NCBI RefSeq assembly: GCF_949987515.2
Contig: NC_082691.1
Location: 62,441,740-62,505,739, forward strand
Reading direction: 5' to 3'
Origin: Delphinus delphis
Lineage: Eukaryota > Chordata > Mammalia > Artiodactyla > Delphinidae
Length of the DNA: 64,000 bases
Shown here one piece after another: positions 10,811-21,335 of this stretch. Made by a program: the position numbers and the translations under genes. Position 1 is the stretch's first letter. Each line of letters starts with the position of its first letter. The notes under the pieces were generated by a model. It worked only from the letters and a program-made list of their open reading frames with translations, was not told where the DNA came from and made no database searches.

Positions 10811-12753
10811 TTTTTAACATCTTTATTGGAGTATAATTGCTTTACAGTGTTGTGTTAGTTTCTGCTGAAACAAAGTGAATCAGCTATACGTATACATATA
10901 TCCCCATATCCCCTCCCTTTTGTGTCTCCCTCCCACCATCCCTATCCCACCCCTCTAGGTGGTCACAAAGCACCCAGCTGATCTCCCTGTGCTATGCAGC
11001 TGCTTCCTACTAGCTATCTATTTTACGTTTGGTAGTGCATATATGTCCATGCCACTCTCTCACTTTGTCCCAGCTTACCCTTCCCCCTCCCCGTGTCCTC
11101 AAGTCCATTCTCTACGTCTCCATCTTTATTCCTGTCCTGCCCCTAGGTTCTTCACAACCATTTTTTATTTTTTTTTTAGATTCTGTATATATGTGTTAGC
11201 ATACAGTATTTTTTTTCCTCTTTCTGACTTACTTCACTCTGTATGACAGACTCTAGGTCCATCCACCTCACTACAAATAACTCAATTTCGTTTATTTTTA
11301 TGGCTGAGTACTATTCCATTGCATATATGTGCCACATCTTCTTTACCCATTCATCTGTCAATGGACACTTAGGTTGCTTTCATGTCCTGGCTATTGTAAA
11401 TAGTGCTGCAATGAACATTGTGGTACATGTCTCTTTTTGAATTACGGTTTTCTCAGGGTATATGCCCAGTAGTGGCATTGCTGGGTCATATGGTAGTTCT
11501 ATTTTTAGTTTCTTAAGGAACCTCCATACTGTTCTCCATAGTGGCTGTATCAATTTAACATTCCCACCAACAGTGCAAGAGGCTTCCCTTTTCTCCACAC
11601 CCTCTCCAGCATTTATTGTTTGTAGATTTTTTGATGATGGCCATTCTAACTGCTGTGAGGTGATACCTCATTGTAGTTTTGATTTGCATTTCTCTAATGA
11701 TTAGTGATGTTGAGCATCCTTTCATGTGTTTGTTGGCAATCTGTATATCTTCTTTGGAGAAATGTCTGTTTAGGTCTTCTGCCCATTTTTGGATTGGGTT
11801 GTTTGTTTTTTTGATATTGAGCTGCTTGTAAATTTTGGAGATTAATCCTTTTTCAGTTGCTTCATTTGCAAATATTTTCTCCCATTCTGAGGGTTGTCTT
11901 TTCATCTTGTTTATGTTTTCCTTTGCTGTGCAAAAGCTTCTAAGTTTCATTAGGGCCCATTTGTTTATTTTTGTTTTTATTTCCATTTCTCTAGGAGGTG
12001 GGTCAAAAAGGATCTTGCTGTGATTTATGTCATAGAGTGTTCTGCCTATGTTTTCCTCTAACAGTTTGATAGTGTCTGGCCTTACATTTAGGTCTCTAAT
12101 CCATTTGGAGTTTATTTTTATGTATGGTGTTAGGGAGTGTTCTAATTTCATTCTTTTACATGCAACTGTCCAGTTTTCCCAGCACCACTTATTGAAGAGG
12201 CTGTCTTTTCTCCACTGTATATTCTTGCCTCCTTTATCAAAAATAAGGTGACCATATGTGCTTGGGTTTATCTCTGGGCTTTCTAGCCTGTTCCATTGAT
12301 CTATATTTCTGTTTTTGTGCCAGTACCATACTGTCTTGATTACTGTAGCTTTGTAGTATAGTCTGAAGTCTGGAAGCCTGATTCCTCCAGCTCCGTTTTT
12401 CTTTCTCAAGATTGCTTTGGCTATTCGGGGTCTTTTGTGTTTCCATACAAATTGTGAAATTTTTTGTTCTAGTTCTTTGAAAAATGCCATTGGTAGTTTG
12501 ATAGGGATTGCATTGAATCTGTAGATTGCTTCAGGGAGTATAGTCATTTTCACAATGTTGATTCTTCCAATCCAAGAACATAGTATATCTCTCCATCTGT
12601 TTGTATCATCTTTAATTTCTTTCGTCAGTGTCTTACAGTTTTCTGCATACAGGTTTTTTGTCTCCTTAGGTAGGTTTATTCCTAAGTATTTTGTTCTTTT
12701 TGTTGCAATGGTAAATGGGAGTGTTTCCTTAATTTCTCTTTCTGATTTTTCAT
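10811..12753 (-). mobile_element. L1 LINE, 5'-truncated, antisense, with target duplications
   Basis: About 1.94 kb of L1 on the minus strand: 3' UTR (10811-11380 approximately) and the last part of ORF2. The polyadenylation hexamer region (antisense of 'ccaataaagatg') lies at 10822-10833. Target-site duplications flank it: 'agggcctaattttta' at 10796-10810 and the near copy starting 'agggcctatttttaa' at 12754. This marks one target-primed insertion truncated at its 5' end. The 3' UTR ('ctatgcagctgcttcctact') is the type seen in whale and cattle L1s and is distinct from the older L1 pieces at 32 and 60 kb. Confidence 0.93.
11380..12752 (-). pseudogene. L1 ORF2 C-terminal remnant
   Basis: L1 ORF2p is the endonuclease/reverse transcriptase that copies L1 RNA into DNA. 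Only the region after the reverse-transcriptase core is here: the thumb-like '[20 protein letters not shown]' segment near 12594-12535, a long open stretch of 332 codons from the Met at 12553, then the cysteine-rich end. The CX3CX7HX4C motif is intact ('CWRGC' to 'HCWWEC', ending near 11558). Directly after it a one-base insertion (about 11555-11558) creates a stop. The family's following residues ('[20 protein letters not shown]') continue in a second frame to a stop at 11380. Endonuclease and catalytic RT motifs are absent through 5' truncation. Confidence 0.9.
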
Positions 12754-12960
12754 AGGGCCTATTTTTAATTTATTTTGACATCCAAAGAAAAAAGTAAACT
12801 TTTAGATCAAATGAAATATTTTAATATATAATATTAACAAGTTCATCTTTACACCAATGTAGTTGTAAATTATAATTTTTAATACAGTTTATGAAGGAGG
12901 GGGCCCACAAAGGCAAAAGTGCCTCAGGCCCAGAACATCCTGTGCAGGCCTGAGAAAAGT

Positions 12961-13320
12961 ACCACATAATGAAAATACTTTTATTTCCAAGGGAAACATT
13001 TCATTTACTTGGTTTCAGTATTGCTCTGGACTTCTGCAGCCACTCTCGGCTCTGCACTGTTCTCCTAAAAGCACTGCAATCTTTCCAGAGTCTTGTCTGC
13101 TTATGCTGTTCCCTTTGTCTACAGCATGCCCTCTGTCCTCACCATCGTCCCCACAAGGCAAACACTGTAGTGTCACCTGCCTCCGTGCCTTTGTTAGATT
13201 GCATCATAGGTCTTGGTCTCTTGGTTTTAACCATTCTTATCATTCTCACCACCTTTTGCCTCATGTTTTAATCATTCATTCAGTCGGCCAGCCCTATCCA
13301 AAATGTGCAGAATGCCCTGT
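12961..13320 (+). mobile_element. L2: Possible L2 LINE remnant
   Basis: 'ctgcttatgctgttcccttt' (13098-13117) followed by 'acagcatgccctctgtcctc' is close to the L2 3' segment that reads about 'catgctgttccctctgcctg'. Surroundings are too diverged to delimit. Confidence 0.4.
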
Positions 13321-13321
13321 G

Positions 13322-13600
13322 AGAGGCAGTAAAGCTTAGTGGTAATGACCAAGGACTCTGGTCCTGAGTTCGAAACTCAGTTTTGCCACATACTAGCTGT
13401 GTGATATTTGCCTAGTCAGTTAACACACTTGCCTCAGTCTCTTCATCTGTAAAATGGAACTAATGATAGCATTAGTTCAAAGTTTCTTTTGAAGGTTATT
13501 TGAATATACATGCATATGTGTGCATATATTCGCATACACAGATTTGCTGCTGGGAACACAGTAAGCACTATGTAATGATAGATATTATTATTTATTGTTA
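13322..13600 (+). mobile_element. MIR: MIR SINE, near full length
   Basis: The best preserved MIR here. It runs from the tRNA-like head ('cagtaaagcttagtggtaat', 13327-13346), with the B-box-like 'gagttcgaaactcagttttg' (13366-13385), through 'ctcttcatctgtaaaatgga' (13439-13458) to the 3' block 'gggaacacagtaagcactat'. Confidence 0.9.
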
Positions 13601-13735
13601 TTTTATTAATATAATTATTATAATATTATTATGTATCAATTTCTAGGCCCTAAGAATACAAAGAGCTCTTTAAGGGGTTCACTTTCTAGTGGAAAATTAG
13701 GCATATAAAGAAGACATATTAAGATAAATCTTTCT

Positions 13736-13948
13736 TTTTTTTTTTTTTTTTTTTTTGCGGTACGCGGGCCTCTCACTGCTGTAGCCTCTCCCGTTGCGGA
13801 GCACAGGCTCCAGACGCGCAGGCTCAGTGGCCATGGCTCACGGGCCCAGCCGCTCTGCGGCATGTGGGATCTTCCCGGACCGGGGCACGAACCCGTGTCC
13901 CCTGCATCAGCAGGCGGACTCACAACCACTGCGCCACCAGGGAAGCCC
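13736..13948 (-). mobile_element. CHR-type tRNA-derived SINE, short form
   Basis: Antisense SINE with a poly-T start (13736-13756) and the head at the right, ending 'caccagggaagccc'. B-box-like 'gggcacgaacccg' is at 13884-13896. Perfect 14-base target duplication 'agataaatctttct' at 13722-13735 and 13949-13962. The body stops at the 'gcggtacgcgggcc' edge, the shortened form. The tRNA-like head supplies an internal RNA polymerase III promoter in this family; mobilisation depends on L1 proteins. Confidence 0.97.
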
Positions 13949-13989
13949 AGATAAATCTTTCTAAGTGTTTTGAGAGCCCAGACTGTCTC

Positions 13990-14850
13990 TAGCTAGGGGA
14001 AGTTGGGAAGACATTTTAAATGTATGTGGCCTGAGGCTGGGTCTCGGTAGAGGGTTGGGGTTCTGCAGGTTGATGAGAGGAACGGCATTCTAGGAAGGGT
14101 TTGCAGATTTAAATAGTCTCAAGATGGCAAGTTATGTTTGGAAATTGGTGAGAAATTTAGTGTGGGCAGAGCATAGGCCATTTCCAGGGAAAGGAGTCAA
14201 AGGGGGTGGGGTGGGGGGGAGGTGGGAGAGAAGGAGCCAAGCCGACTTGGAAGTTTGGTCCTTTCCCTACAAGCTTTCGGAAATTGGAGAGTAATCTGCT
14301 TAAATGTCTACTCTAGGAAGATCACAGTGGTGCAGGGTTGAGAGAGTTCTAGGCGGAAGGGTAATTGCAGGAGAGAACCAGTCAACAGACTGTTGTGAGC
14401 ATGAGCTCAGATTTTAGAGTGGAACCTAAGTCAGAGAGGGTGTGAGGAGAGAGATTAAGAGGCCAGAAATGCAAGACTTGACAGGGCATGGTGACAGATT
14501 GGTTGTAGGAAGAAAGGGTGAGGGAAAGATTGAGACTGATTGATTCTTAGCCTGGGCGGCAGGAAGACTTCAGTGAAGACTTTCAGTGAAGACTGAAAAT
14601 GGAGAAGGAGGAGGTGTGCAGCACCTCTGGCGTGCATGTGGAGACGTCAGGGAAGCAGCTGAAAGGAAGAGTCTGGTACTCAGAAGAGAGACCTAAGCTG
14701 GGGATAAAGGTCTAGGGGATGACAGTTGAAGCCACAAGAGTAGTGGTGGATGATGGTCGAAGCCACAAGAGTAGCCGAGAGCACCCAGGGGAGTGTATCA
14801 GCCGTAGTTGGCTGAGAGCCACGGATCGCCTGCAGGGATTCAAACCTGAG
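13990..14850 (-). mobile_element. L2: L2 LINE internal remnant, antisense
   Basis: Read in antisense, the order follows the L2 ORF end: 'aagatcacagtggtgcaggg' (14318-14337), 'ccagtcaacagactgttgtg' (14378-14397), 'gacttgacagggcatggtga' (14473-14492), and the 'gcctgggcggcaggaag' stretch. No open frame survives. Two small local duplications have arisen inside: a 31-base unit containing 'gaagccacaagagtag' (14729 and 14759 region), and 'ttcagtgaagact' repeated at 14569 and 14582. Confidence 0.6.
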
Positions 14851-14879
14851 CAGTTATGGTAAAGTTGGATGGAGCCAAT

Positions 14880-14995
14880 GACAGAGTATTATCTTATTTA
14901 ATTGTTCATTGTCTGTCTTATCCACAGGAATGTTAGCTTCTTGAGAATAGAATCTTTGTGTTCTGCAAAAAAGACATTGGCACACATGCCACTAT
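14880..14995 (+). mobile_element. L2: L2 LINE 3' fragment
   Basis: 'ttgttcattgtctgtcttat' (14901-14920) then 'aatgttagcttcttgagaat' (14929-14948) is the L2 3' end before its terminal tail. Confidence 0.6.
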
Positions 14996-15339
14996 TATCG
15001 TGTGATATAAATATAGACTGGAGCATTTGGGGAAAATATTACCAGCAGATGGGGAGTAGAGTGTACATGATCCTCCGAAGTTTATTATTCCAGAGAAGGG
15101 TATCCAGGTCAGGCACACCATGAAAACAGCTCTGGTAGAGAGAAGTCTTCCACTCCTCTGAAATTCTACATATTTATAACGGTGGGAAGGGGGCGACCAT
15201 GTAACAGTAGAAACTTCCTGGTAGATGTGTCCTCATTAGAAAGGCGGAACCTCAGAGCTCCATGAATGTCTGCTTTGGTCCCTGTCCCAGGGAGCTAACT
15301 CTCTTTGCTGGACCACTAGAGGAGAGGAGGTAAGCCTCT

Positions 15340-15480
15340 AGGGCCATGCAATCTGTCTGTGAGCACCTATAACAGTGCTCAGCTCATAGTAAGTGGCCAA
15401 AACCAGTCATTGAATAAATGATATACTCCGAAGTGTCTAGCAGTGCTTGGCACACAGCAGGTACTCAAGGAGTGAGCTTT
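15340..15480 (+). mobile_element. L2: L2 LINE 3' terminus
   Basis: 'acagtgctcagctcatagta' (15372-15391), 'cattgaataaatga' (15408-15421), then a second similar block 'gcttggcacacagcaggtac' (15445-15464). Two terminal-like blocks in succession suggest a small duplication or two overlapping L2 copies. Confidence 0.55.
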
Positions 15481-15680
15481 CTTCTGTCTTCCAGATGCTT
15501 ACAGGACTCATGCTAATTTCTAATTTATTTCTGTATGCCCTCTTCTCCACTCATACGTCCTTGCCGGGTCTGCTTCTCCTTATGGACCCTAAATACCCTG
15601 GGGTTCTTCCTCCTTTTTTCCTCCAATCTCATTTGCTCGACCTGTGTGCCATCCCTTTACCCCTCTCTTTTCTACTGGAC
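15481..15680. other. Unassigned sequence
   Basis: Pyrimidine-rich stretch between L2 and MIR pieces. No gene; may be diverged L2. Confidence 0.35.
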
Positions 15681-15840
15681 ATAACGCTTTACAACAATCT
15701 AGTAAAATAGGGACTACGGCAGCCATTTTTCAGCTAAGGAAACTGAGACTTTCAGGGCTTAATGTCTTGCCCAAGGTCATAGGGGTGGTAAGTTGCAGTG
15801 TGGGAGTGTCTAAACCTTTTGACTCCAGGCCCAAGTCTCT
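15681..15840 (-). mobile_element. MIR: MIR SINE, antisense
   Basis: 'tttttcagctaaggaaactg' (15727-15746), 'cttgcccaaggtcatagggg' (15766-15785) and 'ccttttgactccaggccc' near the right edge. Confidence 0.8.
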
Positions 15841-15989
15841 GCAGTTGCCTCCTTTAGGAAGTATGTGATCCTCTTTCACAATTGTCCTTCAGTAGATCTT
15901 TGGGAGAAGATGATGGAATGATCATCATGTTGCACTTCCAGAAAAGCCACACAACATAGGCTGTTTAAAGTGGAATGATAGAAATGAGT

Positions 15990-16195
15990 AGAAAGAGTTC
16001 TATTAGTCAAGAGAGCTGGGTTACAGGGTCAGCTCTAACACTTGGCATATGTGTGACGTTGGGCAAATCTCTGCACCACTCTGGGCCTCAGTCTTCACTT
16101 CTGCAAAATAGGAATAATAATTTCTGCCCTTTATACTTTATAGAATTGTTGAAAGAATCAACAATTGCATAATGAATGTGCAAAGCAAATGCAAA
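15990..16195 (+). mobile_element. MIR: MIR SINE
   Basis: 'gagctgggttacagggtcag' (16013-16032), 'atgtgtgacgttgggcaaat' (16049-16068), 'ctgggcctcagtcttcactt' (16080-16099) and a degraded 3' part with 'tagaattgttgaaagaatc'. Confidence 0.8.
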
Positions 16196-17120
16196 TGCAA
16201 AAATGAATGCATAATTGGAGTGAAAAAGCATAGAGGATTGTAAAGTTGTCCACAGTATCAGGGGTCTCTCTTTTTCATTATAAAAATAGTCAATAATGAA
16301 AAGAGTGCTCTTTAGGGTCTCTAAAGATTAAATCACAATATCAATTGTGTATTAATTTAAATGTTAAATTAATTTTTCCTAAAAGGCATCGTGCATGTTT
16401 GAACTATGCTTTATAAACTTTCTTTTAATCAGCCAGACTAAATTTCTTATAGTTCATTCTGGCAGAAATAATTCATTGTCATTGCCATCACTTCGATAAA
16501 CAGTGCTTTGAGGGCTTAAAACATCCCCAAGGATAGAACCAATATTTGCCAAGGGATCTTTTGGTCCATGAATCTCACTAATTTGCTCCTTGTGTTATAT
16601 GAATGAGGAAAAGGCCCTGGCTCTTGGATCTGGGACATCTGAACTGACTCCTGCCAAGTGGCAGGGACAATTTTAGTGCTGCTGAGAATCTGACTGCTGT
16701 TTCCGCCTACTCCCGCCTTCCCCCTTCCTCCTGTCCTTGAGCACGCAGATGCTGCCTGCCTTCTGCTCTCTCCTTTACCAGTTTCTTGTATTTCCATGTC
16801 TCCTTGCACCCGTTTGCCTCTCTCCAGATTCTCACTTATCCCTGTGTTTTCTTCCTTATCCCTCCCCATCCCCCATGCACAGTTTTATATTGGTTGGTTT
16901 CTCCAATAGGCCTATGTTATGTCTTTCCTTACCCCAGGGAGCATGATAGAGCATAGCCTGGTGGTAGCAGGGGTGATTTTGTTTTTTCCTTGAACCCTCA
17001 AAAATGCCAATGGTAAGAGTCTTTCCAAATGTGACCAGCATCTTTACCTTCTTTTTCTTCTTTTCCCTGGATTGTTGTATCCTTCCATTAACTGGATACC
17101 TCTCTCCAGTTCTGCTCACT
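16196..17120. other. Unassigned intergenic sequence
   Basis: No repeat or gene recognised. An antisense open frame of 117 codons (16516-16869) has no domain and low-complexity residue composition. Confidence 0.4.
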
Positions 17121-17370
17121 CCTGTCTACCAAGTCACCCCACTGCATTCAGAGTGAACCTTCTAAATATTTAATCTGACCATGTCACTTCTAGAATGTCC
17201 CAGTAACTCCAGATAAAATCCATACTTCACATTCAAGGTCATATATTACCTGGCCTCTGCTTACTGCTGGGAACTTACTCATTTCCAGCTACACATGTAG
17301 CACACACTTAATCTCTGTTGGCATTGCTATTGAATAAATGAATGCGTGAATGCATTAGTGAATGGTAGAT
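17121..17370 (+). mobile_element. L2: L2 LINE 3' region
   Basis: 'ttcagagtgaaccttctaaa' (17147-17166), 'taatctgaccatgtcacttc' (17171-17190), 'cattcaaggtcatatattac' (17231-17250) and a terminal 'attgaataaatgaatg' (17330-17345). The fragment spans the L2 ORF end to the 3' tail. Confidence 0.75.
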
Positions 17371-17385
17371 TCTCAGCATGGGCAG

Positions 17386-17450
17386 TAGTGTAGTGCAATG
17401 GAAAGGTTAGACCTGTGTTCAGGTCTCAGCCACTTATTCACATAGATTAA
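17386..17450 (+). mobile_element. MIR: MIR SINE fragment
   Basis: 'agtgtagtgcaatggaaagg' (17387-17406) and 'acctgtgttcaggtctcagc' (17411-17430): the MIR head and B-box region only. Confidence 0.55.
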
Positions 17451-17821
17451 TTCATAGTAATTAATCTATGATAGTAAATTAATAGCAAATATTATGCCCT
17501 TCCTCTGGGCCAGGACTAGGGAGAGGTGAATGAGGGGATTCACTTTGGATGCAAAATTGAAGGGGACACCAAAAAACTCAGGAATCAAGAAAATATTATT
17601 TTAATATAATATTTATAAAAATCAAAATAAATGCAAAAAATCCATGATGAATGCAATTTCAGAATCTAATAAAAATGGTATCTACCCTGCACTTACACAA
17701 CTCACCTCACTCTCTTCATCCTGCCCTTCTTACAGGATAGCTGTGAGGACTCAGTGCAGGGTGTTAACAGCCACCTAGCCTGGTGGCTGGTCTTTCACTC
17801 TGACTTGAGTTTTCTCTAAAG
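17451..17821. other. Unassigned AT-rich sequence
   Basis: No family recognised with confidence; 17580-17640 is an A/T-rich run. Confidence 0.4.
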
Positions 17822-18102
17822 CAGCGATGCCCTGAGTGTGGCTCACAGACCAGTGTTGATCTGTAAACCATTGTTTTGTCTACAGTGAGATAAATACAGA
17901 AGTTAAAAGTGTTCATATATTTTTATGGTAATTGGACTGTGATTTTATGCTCAATCTATTTACAAATTTGGGCTTTTATTTTGCATGTCTTCTAGGTTTT
18001 TTAATTTTCTTTTTTAGCAATTCATTTTTATTGTAGTTTACAAAAGTTTCGAAATAATTTTACAAAACTGGTCCTTCATCACAGATAATTTAAGAATCAC
18101 TG
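17822..18102. mobile_element. hAT-like non-autonomous DNA transposon relic
   Basis: The left end 'cagcgatgccctgagtgtgg' and the right end, reversed ('cagtgattcttaa'), are inverted-repeat ends of hAT/MER type. The flanking octamers 'ctctaaag' and 'acctcaag' agree at five of eight positions, compatible with a decayed 8-bp duplication. 'cagaccagtgttgatctgta' (17847-17866) resembles internal sequence of old Charlie-type elements. Specific family unknown. Confidence 0.55.
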
Positions 18103-18215
18103 ACCTCAAGTCTGAGACAGCTGAAAAGGTCTGTGGTTTTCTAGAATTGGTTTATTTGTTCCTAACAAGGAGATGTACCAAACTGGGTAGATGTGGTCTA
18201 GAAACCACTAACTCC

Positions 18216-18248
18216 GGGGGGCGGGGGTGGGGGGTGGGAGTGGGGGGT
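18216..18248 (+). repeat. G-rich tract, potential G-quadruplex
   Basis: Five G runs of three to six bases are separated by spacers of one to three bases (c, t, t, agt). This meets the usual G3+N1-7 criterion for an intramolecular quadruplex on the + strand. No promoter or gene is seen nearby. Confidence 0.8.
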
Positions 18249-18419
18249 CCAGCATCATTGTAGGCTATCCAAATGGCGCCCCCTAGTGTTCTGAGAATAG
18301 CACCCCTGTGTGGGTCCTGCACAGCCAACCAGGATCCATGCTTTGTATCCCCTTCCTACCTTTCAGATTGTATTTCATTTTCCCTTTTTATTCCTCACTT
18401 GCTGCTGCATTCATCTGGG

Positions 18420-18900
18420 CAGTGTATCCATCCATCTATCCATTCATTCAACAAGTACTTATGAGCCCCTACTATGGGTGGAGCACATTTACAGATGTGG
18501 GAATATAGTGATGATAGAATCAGACATGGTACCTACCTTTACCTAGCTTACAGTCTAGAACAGAGACCAGATGAACGATTACACAGACAAATAAATATAT
18601 CAGTTACAAGCAGGTGACATACCATAAAAGCTAAACAAAGTGCTCTGATGAATTAGAGAGCAAAGCTTCCTTAAACAGGGTGTTCAGTGAAGCCCTCTCT
18701 GAGGACAGGAGCTCTGAAGTATGACGAAATCTTAACCATGCAAATAGCAAGGGAAAAACATTTATAGGAAGAAGGAATAAAATGCACTAAATCCAAAGGA
18801 GGGAAAGAGCCCTCTTTCCCTGAAAGTAGAGCAGTGTGATTAGACAGAGGGACATGAGGTGAGGTTGAGAGGTGGCATGCCACATCATATAGCATCTGTC
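18420..18900 (-). mobile_element. L2: L2 LINE 3' region, antisense
   Basis: 'cattcattcaacaagtactt' (18441-18460) is the reversed L2 tail. It is followed by 'cctactatgggtggagcaca', 'tacagtctagaacagagacc' (18550-18569) and 'agtgaagccctctctgagga' (18687-18706), the antisense order of L2. Confidence 0.75.
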
Positions 18901-19049
18901 AGCCATGGTGAGCTGTTTGCACTCCACTCTAAATGCAATAAGTCTGTCCCCAATTTTAAAACTTGTACCCCATCTTTGAATTGTATATTATTTGGGATAT
19001 TAAGTGTGAGTAACACAAGCCTGGTAACCTGGTAAGCTTCCGTTCGCTG

Positions 19050-19575
19050 CTGTGGGGGATGTTTCCCGACTGTGTAGGGCACTTCCACCATCATCTTCCC
19101 TGACTGCTCCTCCCTGCACTGTTGCTTATTTTTGTACAGACTCTGATCCTGGGGAATCAGGCTGGGCAGGCATAACCTGCTTGGACTCAGTGATTGGTCA
19201 AGAGAAAAATGTGTGACGAAAGCCGAACTCATCAGGTTACCTTTCTGAGGTTTACTCTATCTAGAACCAACAGGAAACAGTATGTGCCTTTTGTGACTGG
19301 ACTCCAACTGCCTGTGACTACATTCTCCACCTCAAGGAGAAAACTTGTGTGCACTGGAGTGAATAGGGTCAAAAAGAGGCAGTCTGACATGATAGATGGA
19401 CAGAAACTTGGAACAGTATCAGTCACAGGTCCCAGTCTCTGACCCTTTACGCTGCCCTGGTTCCTTCATTACCCTAGAAACCTTCTAATAAATCCTTTTT
19501 ATTTATTGTTTTGCCTAAGCTTGTTTGAGTACAGTCTCTGTGACCTGTAACTAAAAAGACGTTACAACTGCAGCC
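19050..19575 (+). mobile_element. Probable solo LTR (ERVL-like)
   Basis: The right part looks like the R-U5 end of an LTR: 'gaaaccttctaataaatcct' (19478-19497) with an AATAAA signal, then 'gcctaagcttgtttgagtac' (19514-19533) and 'ctgtgacctgtaactaaaaa' (19538-19557). The 5' edge is not fixed and no target duplication was found. Confidence 0.45.
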
Positions 19576-21135
19576 TCCCAGACTCTTGACCTCCTCCAGG
19601 GCCCGTCCCTTTCCACGCTCCCACTTTGCGCAGGACTTCATCTCCCTTCACATATGTTAAATACAGTGAGGGAAAGTCCATGTTTCCCAAAGTGGGTTTG
19701 TCAGAAACTTCCTACCATTGGGAAACTGAATTTGACCATTTCTCAATTTTTTGGAGATGTCCTTTATCATAGCAGCTGTTAGAGGATTGGAAGTTCATAA
19801 GTGAATATTCCCCATAGCTTCTATGAGTCTCTAGTTTGGACATATACATACCGTATCCTCATAGATATGCACACAGATGCACACACAGACACACAAAGGC
19901 ACACATGCTGGAGTGCATTCCTGTGGATGCTCAGGGCATGTTCAGTTGTTGCTTTTATGACCAAATAAAAGGAATATCATTTTCCTCAATGTTCTATAAA
20001 TGAAAGGCCTTTTCTTGGGCTCTGGGTCAGTTTAGAGCTCTTCAAAACCATCTGGAGCATGATTTCCTTCTTCTTAACAATTTCTTTGTGCTGTTTTTCT
20101 TTAAGCTCAACTGTAGTAAGAGGAAAAAAAGCCTCTAAAACCAAGCCAAAAATCGGTGTGAATCCTGACAGCAGGCTCCAAAATGCCAAGTGGGAGAGAA
20201 AGAAATGGAAACACTGACTTTTTCCAAAGCCATGTAACAATTCATCCTTCCGCAGATATCCATGTGGTCTTAGTGTGTCTAAGCTTTCCGAGCTGGCCTG
20301 GGCCAGCAGGAGCAGTTTGTCGTGGTGGCTGCCTACTGTCCTGTGCCCATCTATCCATCTCCTTCTACCACACTGAATCTGGTGATCTTTAGGATTCGCT
20401 GCAAATCCAGATGTTCAGTCTGACTTAGAAACCCCCAGAGGACTAACTGTGGGTGTGTCACAGAGGTGCATGTAGATATTTTCAACTGCAAATGATAAGT
20501 TAATGAGGAAGGTGGCTTGTAGGAGTCTTGGAACAAATGATCTACTGCTGGAAATTGGATTTTTCTGTGGCTTGCTCTACTCTTAAGAATAAATTCTACT
20601 GTTAATCCTAGATCTATACTATATTGCTCATACAGGGGGTGTTATGACTATGAATGTGCCCATTTTGAGAACCATTTATACAAAATTCTCAACTCCAAGA
20701 CACATTAGGTATACACTAGTTATTATTGATCTTCAAAATAATTCTATTAATATTTTTCCGTCGAATGATTCTAATAAACCATCTTCTTCAGTTCCTTTAA
20801 GATACATTATTTGTGACTACTTACATGTATTTAGGGGAAAGTAATGTTTTGAGTAAGGTGGAGAATATATGTTCTCTGAAACAAAAGTATCAACTTGTAA
20901 GATTTAATCACATGGCTTTCCCTTTAATAAGATTTGATGGTTATCTTTGTCACTTTTTATCTTGGGGGGATTTTTGCACTTCATGGGACTCTATGGCTGA
21001 ATTAAAGATTCTAGTTGGCTATTTGCTGAGTGTGACGGATTTTGTGAGCTGCTACTGAAGCTGGTAAGCTGGTCCCTGGGAAATGTCCCTGGATTCTCTT
21101 TTCCACCTGCCTGCTAGGTGACAGGGGTGGAAGTG
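19576..21135. other. Unassigned intergenic sequence
   Basis: No gene or clear repeat. A short imperfect CA-rich stretch lies at 19868-19907. Open frames stay below 85 codons. Confidence 0.4.
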
Positions 21136-21139
21136 GAGA

Positions 21140-21335
21140 AGCCTAGACTTGGAGCCAGAAACCTTGTTTGAGGTTAGGCTCTAGTAATGACCATTTGTGT
21201 CGCCCTTTGGCAAGTCATTTACTTCTTACCGTTCCTCGTTTGTAAAATGGGAGTAATAGCTGCCCAAACTGTCTACGTCGTCATGGGATTTAAATGAGAT
21301 TATACATGGGAATACACTTCCTAATCTATAAAACA
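21140..21335 (+). mobile_element. MIR: MIR SINE
   Basis: 'gacttggagccagaaacctt' (21147-21166), 'ccctttggcaagtcatttac' (21203-21222), 'ctcgtttgtaaaatgggagt' (21236-21255) and 'gggatttaaatgagattata' give nearly the whole MIR. Confidence 0.85.

Larger units (their letters stand above)
10735..12960. mobile_element. Older unidentified repeat split by an L1
   Basis: Short flanks on both sides of the L1 (10735-10810 and 12754-12960) look like two halves of one older interspersed repeat. The left half has 'ctcattaggcacagaagg', the right half 'aaggcaaaagtgcctcaggc' (12911-12930), and their ends resemble each other as inverted repeats. I associate the type with old non-autonomous elements but cannot name it. 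Confidence 0.35.
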
